From: Taishania sp964580465
Lineage (GTDB): Bacteria > Bacteroidota > Bacteroidia > Flavobacteriales_D > Crocinitomicaceae
DNA: 55,007 nucleotides
Assembly (NCBI GenBank): GCA_964580465.1
Contig: CAZOKJ010000014.1
Location: 1 to 55,007 of the forward strand
Direction: 5' to 3'
This document shows, piece by piece, positions 18,357 to 25,602 of this stretch. Within the stretch, counting starts at the first letter, position 1; each line of letters begins with the position of its first letter. The notes below the pieces were generated by a model, which did not search any database, was not told the origin of the DNA, and worked only from the letters and a program-made list of their open reading frames with translations. The translations under genes were made by a program, and so were the position numbers.

Positions 18357-18788
18357 TTAATCAATTGTTGCAATACATTTTAATTCAATAGCAATAGGCG
18401 TAGGCAAAGAGTTTATTTCTACAGTCGTTCTACATGGTTGATTATCCTTGAAATACTCTGCATACAAACGGTTGTAAGTGTGAAAATCGCGCTTCATGTT
18501 TGTTAAAAACACTGTGACATCCACTAAATTATCCCAAGACGAACCAGCTTCTTCTAATATATAACGAACATTTTCAAATACACTACGGCATTGAGCTTCA
18601 AAATCAAAAGCTAAAAAATTTCCATTTTTGTCCAATTCTAATCCAGGCACTCCTGAATCAGTTGCATCAGAACCAGCAGTTCTTGGACCAACACCAGAAA
18701 GAAACAACAAGTTCCCTACCTTGCGTGTATATGGATAAGCACCAACTGGTTTCGGAGCTTTACTTGTTGAAGAATTTTCATTTTCCAT
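18357..18788 (-). CDS. RidA/YjgF-family protein, deaminase-like
   Basis: Protein of 143 residues with the RidA fold, a trimeric enamine/imine deaminase. The conserved Arg lies in PCRTTVEI, and LFLSGVGPRT near the N-terminus plus IAIELKCIATID at the end are family signatures. An insert around GVPGLELDKNG resembles the 2-aminomuconate deaminase subgroup. ATG 18788 is preferred over the GTG at 18803, because a TATCTTTG box occupies 18803-18810 on the minus strand. First gene of the operon with the TPR protein and the methyltransferase. Confidence 0.85.
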   Translation of the reverse strand: MENENSSTSKAPKPVGAYPYTRKVGNLLFLSGVGPRTAGSDATDSGVPGLELDKNGNFLAFDFEAQCRSVFENVRYILEEAGSSWDNLVDVTVFLTNMKRDFHTYNRLYAEYFKDNQPCRTTVEINSLPTPIAIELKCIATID

Positions 18789-19054
18789 GTTAAAATTTTG
18801 CACAAAGATAAACTTTTGTTGGTTAAGATGAAGAAATTGACAATTGAAAAGATAGAAATATCAAAAAAAAACAACTTTCTTAAAAAATTAAGCTCTATTT
18901 ATTAGTAAAAAAAGGAGCGTAGTAGTAATTTTTACATTGTGTTAATTGAAAATAAAAGTAAAAAAGTACTCTAATATGTTTTCAATCATAAAATTTTAGT
19001 TTTTTCGTTGCATATCTTTGCCACAAGAAATTGAAACCAATAAAAACAGTTGTT

Positions 19055-20407
19055 ATGTTGTTCAATTATATAAAAAGAAACATTTTTACAGCACTTATTC
19101 TTACTAGTGCATTCATGGGGACAAATGTGAATGCTCAAGAAAGGGATACCTTAGAGCATGACTTATCACTCTCTTTTCAATTTCGTCCAAAGTTAGAGTT
19201 TAGAGATGGGAATTTCCGTCCATTAGTAAAAGGTGAAAAACCAGCAGCATTGATTAGCGATCGCATTCGTTTGAAATTTGACTATTCTTACAAAAATGTA
19301 TTAGCAATTCGTGTTACTCCGCAAGCAGTAAACGTTTGGGGACAAGCAAACATGGTTCAAGGAGCTGAAAACAGCGGAAACAAATTAGGATTATTTGAAA
19401 CTTGGGCAAAAATTAGAATTTCTCCATCTTGGTACACACAAGTAGGGCGTCAAGTTATTTCATTAGATGACGAGCGTTTGTTCGGAGAATTAGATTGGGC
19501 GCAAGGCGGAAGAGCTCACGATGCTGTCTCCATTCATTTTAGCAAAAATAAGTACGAGTTAAAAGGATTCTTTGCATACAACCAAAATTACAAAACGCTG
19601 TATGGAAACAATCTTAGCAACCCTTCAGGAAATTTATATGCTACAAATGATGCGTTCCCTCACAAATGGATGCAAACAGTATGGGCGTCATTCCCTTTAA
19701 GTGAAGCATCAAAAATCACAGCGGTTGTAGCGAATTTAGGTTTCCAAAACACAACAGCAGCAAACCAAAACGCACCTGATTATTTTATGCAAACATATGG
19801 TGCTAACTATTTCTTAAAAACAAAAAAAGTGGATGCTCAAGTTGCAGCCTATTTCCAAGGAGGTAGAAATGCAGGCGGAAAAATAACTGAAGCTTACATG
19901 GGTGCATTGAATGTTGCTTACAACATCAACAATCAGTGGAACATTGGGATTGGTAGTGATATTGTTAGCGGAAACAACGTAGGTAGCGCACAAAAGAGAA
20001 ACACAGCTTTTAATCCAATTTTCCACACAGGACATAAGTTCTATGGACACATGGATTATTACTATGCTGGGAACGGACATTCCAATGCTGGATTATCAGA
20101 TTCTTACCTAAAAGTTGGGTTTAAAACAGAGAAAGGTTTTGGATTGAACTTAATTGTTCATCAATTCTTTACTGTAAACAAAGTGGAAAGCTTAACTCAA
20201 AACTATGATGCTAATTTAGGACAAGAAATCGACTTGCTTTTTAATTATAAAATTAATAAATTTGTCAGTATCTTAGGAGGTTATTCTTTCTACATTACTA
20301 CACCGACTATCAACTACTTAAAAAACGTCGTTAATGGCAAATCTTATCAACAATGGGCGTGGTTTGCTCTGAATGTAAACCCTACTCTATTGAAGATAAG
20401 AAAATGA
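19055..20407 (+). CDS. Outer-membrane porin of the alginate-export (AlgE-like) family
   Basis: Beta-barrel protein of 450 residues with a signal peptide (KRNIFTALILTSAFMGTNVNA, cleavage after NAQ likely). The segments RIRLKFDYSYKN, WTQ/WYTQVGRQVISLDDERLFGELDWAQ and the terminal strand are typical of the alginate-export domain group. ATG 19055 is preferred over a TTG 24 bases upstream because it begins a proper signal peptide. A TATCTTTG box lies at 19013-19020. It precedes nirK by 26 bases, so it probably passes nitrite, copper or small solutes for that enzyme. The substrate is an inference from context. Confidence 0.8.
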   Translation: MLFNYIKRNIFTALILTSAFMGTNVNAQERDTLEHDLSLSFQFRPKLEFRDGNFRPLVKGEKPAALISDRIRLKFDYSYKNVLAIRVTPQAVNVWGQANMVQGAENSGNKLGLFETWAKIRISPSWYTQVGRQVISLDDERLFGELDWAQGGRAHDAVSIHFSKNKYELKGFFAYNQNYKTLYGNNLSNPSGNLYATNDAFPHKWMQTVWASFPLSEASKITAVVANLGFQNTTAANQNAPDYFMQTYGANYFLKTKKVDAQVAAYFQGGRNAGGKITEAYMGALNVAYNINNQWNIGIGSDIVSGNNVGSAQKRNTAFNPIFHTGHKFYGHMDYYYAGNGHSNAGLSDSYLKVGFKTEKGFGLNLIVHQFFTVNKVESLTQNYDANLGQEIDLLFNYKINKFVSILGGYSFYITTPTINYLKNVVNGKSYQQWAWFALNVNPTLLKIRK

Positions 20408-20433
20408 TTATGTAACGTTTAAATCTAAAGTAT

Positions 20434-21486
20434 ATGAAGAAGAAACAATTTATCATGTGGGCATCAGCAGTTGCGGTGATGACACTTGTAAGCTGTGGAT
20501 CTAAAGACGGAGCTGCTGCAACTGCTTCGGAAGAAAACAAGATCAATCCAGTTGACATGGTGGCTGAAGGTGAGCCAATCATGGCAGAAGTAACTGGAGC
20601 ACCTGCTGTACCAGCTCCTGTTGGTAATAGAGGTCCTAAAAAATTAATCGTTGAATTAGAAACGACAGAAATTGAAGCTGAAATCGAACCAGGTGTTAAC
20701 TTCACTTTCTGGACTTTCAACAACACTGTACCTGGAAGCTTTATCCGCGTTAGAGAAGGTGACGAAGTTGAGTTGCGTTTGAAAAATGCTGCAAACAGCT
20801 CAATGCCACACAACATTGACTTACATGCTGTAACTGGTCCTGGTGGTGGTGCTGCTGCAACAACTGCTGCTCCTGGTAAAGACGCTGTGTTGAACTTCAA
20901 AGCGATTAACCCTGGATTGTATGTTTACCACTGTGCTGCGCCTCCTGTACCAATGCACATCGGTAACGGTATGTACGGATTGATTTTAGTTGAACCTGCT
21001 GGAGGTTTAAAACCTGTTGACAGAGAATACTACATCATGCAAGGTGATTTCTACACAAAAGCTTCTACAGCTAAACAAGGATTGTTAGAATTCGACAACG
21101 ATAAAGCAGTAGCTGAGCAACCAGACTATGTATTGTTCAACGGTAAAAAAGGAGCTTTATTAGGAAACAACATGATCGAAGCAAAAGTTGGTGAAACTGT
21201 ACGTTTATTCGTAGGTAACGGTGGACCAAACTTGACTTCTTCATTCCACGTAATTGGTGAAATCTTCGATAACGTTTACATAGAAGGCGGATCAACAGTA
21301 TCTCACAACATCCAAACTACAATGATTCCTGCTGGTGGTTCTGCTATCGTAGAGTTCAAAGTAGATGTACCTGGTGAATACGTATTAGTTGACCACTCTT
21401 TATCAAGAGCATTCAACAAAGGATGTATTGGAAAATTGAAAGTTACTGGTCCCGATAACGAAAAAATTTTCAAAAAAGTAAAATAA
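20434..21486 (+). CDS. nirK: Copper-containing nitrite reductase NirK
   Basis: Periplasmic enzyme of 350 residues reducing nitrite to nitric oxide, anchored as a lipoprotein (LVSC, Cys21). Two cupredoxin domains are present. Type 1 copper ligands are His126, Cys167, His175 and Met180. Type 2 ligands are His131, His166 and His321. Catalytic Asp129 (PHNIDLH) and His272 (SSFHVIGE) are also in place, so the active site is complete. Between signal and enzyme lies an Ala/Pro-rich linker of about 45 residues. Neighbours are a porin, a SUMF1-type protein and a SCO copper chaperone. No NO reductase is in the window. Confidence 0.97.
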   Translation: MKKKQFIMWASAVAVMTLVSCGSKDGAAATASEENKINPVDMVAEGEPIMAEVTGAPAVPAPVGNRGPKKLIVELETTEIEAEIEPGVNFTFWTFNNTVPGSFIRVREGDEVELRLKNAANSSMPHNIDLHAVTGPGGGAAATTAAPGKDAVLNFKAINPGLYVYHCAAPPVPMHIGNGMYGLILVEPAGGLKPVDREYYIMQGDFYTKASTAKQGLLEFDNDKAVAEQPDYVLFNGKKGALLGNNMIEAKVGETVRLFVGNGGPNLTSSFHVIGEIFDNVYIEGGSTVSHNIQTTMIPAGGSAIVEFKVDVPGEYVLVDHSLSRAFNKGCIGKLKVTGPDNEKIFKKVK

Positions 21487-21518
21487 TCATACCATTGAGT
21501 AGGTTAAAATAAAGGAAC

Positions 21519-22358
21519 ATGAAAGCACAATTAATTATAGCATTACTTATTGCAGCTTCAGCAGTCGCATGCTCAAAAGATCAAAAATCCAATGAAGAAG
21601 TTGCACCTATCGTAGAATCTGTTCCTTCAACTATTCAACCTGTTCAAAGTAACACTAAAATGGTTCATATTCCCGGTGGGGAGTATGAACCGTTTTATGG
21701 TGTTGACTCTGGAAAGGTGTATGTTGCACCATTTTATATAGATGAACATGCTGTAACAAACGCACAATTTTTGGAATTTGTAAAAGCAAATCCGCAATAC
21801 AGAAAATCAAAAATCAGCTCAATTTTCACTGATTCAACTTATTTGCGCGATTGGCCTTCAGATTTAGAATTACCAAAAGATGCCAATCCAAATGCTCCTG
21901 TTACCTTTGTTTCTTGGTTTGCTGCTAAGGCATACGCTAAAAGTGTAGGTAAACGATTACCTAAATTAGACGAATGGGAATTCATTGCAATGGCTGATAA
22001 AGAAGTACCAAACGCACGAAAAAAAGCTAGTTACTCCGGAGATATTGTGGATTTATACCTTCAAAGAGATCGCCAATACCAAGCGGTAAAAAAATCACCT
22101 GCTAATTACTGGGGTGTTTACAACATGTTTGACTTGATTTGGGAGTGGACAGATGATTTCAACTCTGTGCTAGACATTGGTGATTCACGTACAGGACAAA
22201 ACGACGACAAAAACTTGTTCTGTGCTGGTGGTGCCGCGAGTGCTAGAGATATTATGAATTACGCCGCATTTATGCGATTTGGAATGAGAACCTCTGTGAA
22301 AGCAGAGTACACTATTTCCAACTTAGGATTTAGATGCGCAAAAGATTCTAACGAATAA
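21519..22358 (+). CDS. SUMF1/formylglycine-generating-enzyme-fold lipoprotein
   Basis: Protein of 279 residues with a lipoprotein signal (ASAVAC, Cys18). The FGE-sulfatase fold is shown by MVHIPGGEYEPF at the start, NAPVTFVSWFAAKAYAKSVGKRLPKLDEWEF in the centre, and WGVYNMFDLIWEWTDDF plus SNLGFRCAK at the end. True formylglycine-generating enzymes need a Cys pair, which is not obvious here. No sulfatase is nearby either. It lies 32 bases after nirK and 12 before the SCO gene, so a role in nitrite-reductase maturation or electron delivery is likely but unproven. Confidence 0.85.
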   Translation: MKAQLIIALLIAASAVACSKDQKSNEEVAPIVESVPSTIQPVQSNTKMVHIPGGEYEPFYGVDSGKVYVAPFYIDEHAVTNAQFLEFVKANPQYRKSKISSIFTDSTYLRDWPSDLELPKDANPNAPVTFVSWFAAKAYAKSVGKRLPKLDEWEFIAMADKEVPNARKKASYSGDIVDLYLQRDRQYQAVKKSPANYWGVYNMFDLIWEWTDDFNSVLDIGDSRTGQNDDKNLFCAGGAASARDIMNYAAFMRFGMRTSVKAEYTISNLGFRCAKDSNE

Positions 22359-22370
22359 AAAACAAACGAC

Positions 22371-22958
22371 ATGAAAGTAGCCAATTTACTTTTGTTAGCA
22401 ACTGCTATCTTTTTCGCTTCTTGTGGAGGCGGTAAAGAAAAAAAACTTTCAGAATTACCTTCTAATTCTATTTTTCACTTGACTTCTGAATGGAAAAATC
22501 AAGATAATAAAGCTATGCAATTAAAGGATTTACGTGGCAAAACGATGGTAGTGGTTATGATTTATACCTCTTGCCAATCTGCTTGTCCAATTCTTGTTGC
22601 TAAAATGAAACAAATTGAACAAAAAATTAGCCGTAAAGACATTGAAGATGTGAACCTGATTCTAGTAACAATAGATCCAGAAACAGACACTCCTGCTCGC
22701 CTTAAAGAATTTGCTAAGAAAAACAAAATGGATGCTCCTCAATGGACATTCTTAACTTCCAACGAAGATGATACTCAAGTACTTGCAAACGTACTTGCTA
22801 TGAAATATAAAAAGATTGACCCTATTGATTTCTCACATTCAAACATTATAACTGTCTTTGGTCCAGATGGGCAAATGATCAGTCAAGAAGAAGGATTAGA
22901 AATCGATGTCGATAAAGTAGCTTCTACTGTTGCCAAAACAGTAAAAGAATACAAATAA
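22371..22958 (+). CDS. SCO-family (SCO1/SenC) copper chaperone lipoprotein
   Basis: Thioredoxin-fold lipoprotein of 195 residues (IFFASC lipobox). The copper site is CQSAC (CxxxC) after the strand TMVVVMIYTS, with the third ligand His in DFSHSNII. SCO proteins load copper into cytochrome oxidase or, as here by context, into periplasmic copper enzymes. It is the last gene of the porin-nirK-SUMF1-SCO cluster. A hairpin follows at 22971-23008. Confidence 0.92.
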   Translation: MKVANLLLLATAIFFASCGGGKEKKLSELPSNSIFHLTSEWKNQDNKAMQLKDLRGKTMVVVMIYTSCQSACPILVAKMKQIEQKISRKDIEDVNLILVTIDPETDTPARLKEFAKKNKMDAPQWTFLTSNEDDTQVLANVLAMKYKKIDPIDFSHSNIITVFGPDGQMISQEEGLEIDVDKVASTVAKTVKEYK

Positions 22959-22970
22959 ACTCTCAGACCT

Positions 22971-23008
22971 AAATTGATTAATTATTTTTTTTAATAGTTA
23001 ATCAATTT
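22971..23008 (+). terminator. Hairpin after the nitrite-reduction cluster
   Basis: AAATTGATTAA at 22971-22981 pairs perfectly with TTAATCAATTT at 22998-23008. An outer pair, AGACCT near 22966 with AGGTCT near 23028, could extend the structure into a T-rich stretch. It probably separates the nirK cluster from the lyase gene. Confidence 0.55.
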
Positions 23009-23064
23009 GTTTTGATAAAAGTAAAAAAGGTCTTTTATGCTGTAATAACTTAAACAATAAATAA

Positions 23065-24450
23065 ATGAAATTCAAAACAAAACCATGGGCAGAACCATAT
23101 AAAATTAAAATGGTAGAGCCACTTAAAGTTACAACTCGTGAAGATCGCGAACGTTATATCAAAGAAGCTGGATACAACACGTTCTTGTTGCGCTCAGAAG
23201 ATGTGTACATCGATTTATTGACAGACAGTGGTACCAACGCAATGAGTGATTATCAATGGGCAGGAATGATGCTCGGTGATGAAGCTTATGCTGGTAGTAA
23301 GAACTACTATACATTGGAAGAAAATGTGCAAAAATACTATGGATATAAATACCTAGTTCCAACTCACCAAGGTCGTGGTGCTGAAAACATGTTATCTCAA
23401 TGCTTAATCAAAAAGGGGCAATACGTACCTGGAAACATGTACTTTACTACAACAAGATTGCATCAAGAATTAGCAGGTGGAAAATTTGTAGACGTTATCA
23501 TTGACGAAGCACATGATTCTCAAAGTTTACATCCATTTAAAGGAAATGTTGACTTGCAAAAATTTGAAGACTTAATCAATAAAGTAGGAGCAAATAAAGT
23601 GGCTTACATCACCGTTGGTGCAACTGTTAATATGGCTGGTGGACAACCTGTATCAATGGAAAATATCAAGGCTGTAAATGCTTTGGCACATAAACATGGT
23701 ATCAAAGTAGTTTTGGACGCTACAAGAGCGATGGAAAATGCATATTACATCCAACAAAGAGAGGAAGGATATGCCAACAAATCTGTTGCTGAAATTTTAA
23801 AAGAATTTGCTTCCTATTCTGATGCTGCTACCATGAGTGGTAAAAAGGACTTATTGGTAAACATCGGTGGTTTTGTTGCAGTAAACGATTGGGATTTATT
23901 CGAAGAATTAAGGAACATGGTCGTTGTGTACGAAGGCTTGCACACTTATGGAGGTTTAGCTGGACGTGACATGGAAGCAATGGCTCGTGGAATGGAAGAA
24001 GCTATTCAAGATGAGCACATTTCAACACGTGTGAAACAAGTTGCATACTTAGGTGAATTGCTTGATGCATATGGTGTTCCAATGGTTAAACCTTTTGGAG
24101 GGCACGCTATTTTCTTAGATGCTAAACGTTTTTACGATCACATTCCACAAACACAATATCCTGCTCAAGCTTTGGCTGCTGATTTGTATGTCAATTCAGG
24201 GGTAAGAACCATGGAAAGAGGTATCGTATCAGCAGGAAGAAATGCAGAAACAGGTGAAGAATACATGCCAGAATTGGAATTAGTGAGATTGACTATCCCT
24301 AGACGTGTTTATACACAAGCTCACCTTGACGTAGTTGCTTACTCAGTGGCAGAATTGTACGAAAATAGAAAAAATGCAAAAGGTTTAAAAATGATTTACG
24401 AACCTAAGTACTTGCGTTTCTTCCAATCTCGTTTTGAAAAGTTAGATTAA
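23065..24450 (+). CDS. Tyrosine phenol-lyase/tryptophanase family beta-eliminating lyase, phenol-lyase type
   Basis: Cytosolic PLP enzyme of 461 residues. The PLP lysine is in MSGKKD (Lys260/Lys261). Tryptophanase and tyrosine phenol-lyase (TPL) are close homologues. Residues that mark TPL are all present: Thr128 in NMYFTTTR, Arg385 in VRTMERGI (tryptophanases have a different segment, commonly EIG), and Phe452/Phe453 near the C-terminus. It would therefore cleave tyrosine to phenol, pyruvate and ammonia rather than tryptophan to indole. Automatic annotation may well call it tryptophanase. Monocistronic, ending in a strong terminator at 24491. Confidence 0.88.
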   Translation: MKFKTKPWAEPYKIKMVEPLKVTTREDRERYIKEAGYNTFLLRSEDVYIDLLTDSGTNAMSDYQWAGMMLGDEAYAGSKNYYTLEENVQKYYGYKYLVPTHQGRGAENMLSQCLIKKGQYVPGNMYFTTTRLHQELAGGKFVDVIIDEAHDSQSLHPFKGNVDLQKFEDLINKVGANKVAYITVGATVNMAGGQPVSMENIKAVNALAHKHGIKVVLDATRAMENAYYIQQREEGYANKSVAEILKEFASYSDAATMSGKKDLLVNIGGFVAVNDWDLFEELRNMVVVYEGLHTYGGLAGRDMEAMARGMEEAIQDEHISTRVKQVAYLGELLDAYGVPMVKPFGGHAIFLDAKRFYDHIPQTQYPAQALAADLYVNSGVRTMERGIVSAGRNAETGEEYMPELELVRLTIPRRVYTQAHLDVVAYSVAELYENRKNAKGLKMIYEPKYLRFFQSRFEKLD

Positions 24451-24490
24451 TAACGCATCTTAGTTACAATCAATACATATACAAAAACAT

Positions 24491-24528
24491 GAGAGTGTCC
24501 GTAAAGTCAGACACTCTCTTTTTATTTT
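24491..24528 (+). terminator. Intrinsic terminator after the lyase gene
   Basis: GAGAGTGTC (24491-24499) and GACACTCTC (24510-24518) form a perfect 9-bp stem, followed by CTTTTTATTTT-type T-rich sequence. Closely similar hairpins occur at 36657 and 37968. Confidence 0.9.
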
Positions 24529-24530
24529 AA

Positions 24531-24673
24531 GATGTTCAAAAATGAATGAAATGCAAGGCGTTGAAAATGAAGTAAAAGGAGTGTACTAGAGTACATGACT
24601 TTTGCTGATATTTGACTTACGAAGTATGCACCGAAGGTATTACAACGCAGCAGTTCGTCACTTTTTGGACATC
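24531..24673. repeat. Imperfect inverted-repeat element linked to a terminator
   Basis: The left end GATGTTCAAAAATGA (24531-24545) and the right end TCACTTTTTGGACATC (24658-24673) are inverted copies. A central palindrome surrounds TGTACTAGAGTACA at about 24582-24596. The whole 143-bp segment can fold into one long hairpin. One end, with the preceding terminator, recurs at 36657-36725. The stretch between the lyase and the HEAT gene (24451-24691) holds nothing else. Confidence 0.7.
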
Positions 24674-24691
24674 GCCTCTACATTTATACTT

Positions 24692-25225
24692 TTAAAAACC
24701 ATCTATTTGCTGATCTGCATCTTTCAAAAACAATGCTATTTCAGAAATAATATGAGCTTTCTTTTCATCTTTAGGAGCTGTATCTTCTAAATATTCTTTT
24801 AAATGCCATTGAGCTTCCAAGATGTGTCGCTCTTCTATTTCACCTGGAAGGTTTTCTAAAATAGTCAAACAATCTAGGGCTTCCAATAAATCACCCTCGC
24901 AAGCAATCAAGACGAAATCAGACAAATAATTCGTGTAATCCAATCCTGTATTCCAAATTGTTGAAAGTAATAATTGTCTAACAGGTAAAAATCGTTCTTC
25001 GCGAATCACTTCAATCATTGTTTCAACAGTTGAAGTGTCTTTTAAACTTGAAAAAATTTCTAAAATGTCTTTATGAAACTTTTTTGTCTCTAAATCCTTT
25101 AAAAGCAATTCAGCAAGTGGCACAATAACAGTTGCATCGCCTTCTGTTTTTAAACCACTCAAGGCTTTTTTTACTTGTTTTTCATCATAAGAATTAAGAA
25201 ACTCTATAATTTGTTTGACTTTCAC
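24692..25225 (-). CDS. HEAT-repeat-like protein
   Basis: Soluble all-helical protein of 177 residues with HEAT-like pairs (VIVPLAELLLKDLETKKFHKDILEIFSSL, TVETMIEVIREERFLPVRQLLLSTIW). No catalytic motif is visible; such proteins mediate contacts with other proteins. The start codon is GTG, with no in-frame ATG upstream. A TATCTTTG box at 25243-25250 on the minus strand, 17 bases before the start, supports it. Confidence 0.75.
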   Translation of the reverse strand: MKVKQIIEFLNSYDEKQVKKALSGLKTEGDATVIVPLAELLLKDLETKKFHKDILEIFSSLKDTSTVETMIEVIREERFLPVRQLLLSTIWNTGLDYTNYLSDFVLIACEGDLLEALDCLTILENLPGEIEERHILEAQWHLKEYLEDTAPKDEKKAHIISEIALFLKDADQQIDGF

Positions 25226-25273
25226 GTTGTAATTTTTAAGTGCAAAGATACAAAATCAATCGCAAAAAAAGAC

Positions 25274-25304
25274 ATAAAAAAAGGTGACCTAAATCGATCA
25301 CCTT
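25274..25304 (-). terminator. Intrinsic terminator of the small lipoprotein gene
   Basis: AAGGTGA (25281-25287) pairs with TCACCTT (25298-25304). Read on the minus strand, the stem is followed by a T-run at 25280-25274. It lies about 20 bases after the stop codon of the gene at 25323-25463. Confidence 0.85.
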
Positions 25305-25322
25305 AAAAAAAAATAGTTTTTT

Positions 25323-25463
25323 TTATGCTTTAGCTAAATCATCAGCTGGAGCAACTTCTATGCTACCATAGGCATCACAGTGACCTCCTTTAGAAGAACC
25401 ACACGCAGAAAGCGTAGCCACCAAACCGAATCCAACTAGCATTAAGGCAAAAATTTTTCTCAT
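25323..25463 (-). CDS. Small lipoprotein of 46 residues
   Basis: A short gene, easily missed by length cut-offs. The product begins MRKIFALMLVGFGLVATLSA, a lipoprotein signal, with the lipobox LSAC placing the lipid-modified Cys at residue 21. The mature part is 26 residues: a Gly/Ser-rich stretch with KGGHCDAYGS, then an acidic tail. HCDAYG looks like a conserved motif, possibly metal-binding or redox through the second Cys. A dedicated terminator follows directly, which strongly supports a real gene. The function is unknown. Confidence 0.8.
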   Translation of the reverse strand: MRKIFALMLVGFGLVATLSACGSSKGGHCDAYGSIEVAPADDLAKA

Positions 25464-25602
25464 TTGTTGTTGTTTAATTTGTTTAAAGATTTAGACTGAA
25501 CAGATAGCAAATATATAAAAAAAAACATACCCAACACAATAAACCATAAATCTTTTCATTAAAATAGATAAAAATGCGTAATTTTCTACCGTCGAATTAA
25601 TT

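Noticed and set aside
23065..24450. Calling the lyase tryptophanase (tnaA).
   Set aside because: The Arg in TMERG, Thr128 and the terminal Phe pair point to tyrosine phenol-lyase. The family is kept general in the call because no assay is available.
24602..24790. A 62-codon plus-strand frame after the lyase gene.
   Set aside because: It overlaps the inverted-repeat element and runs antisense into the HEAT gene.
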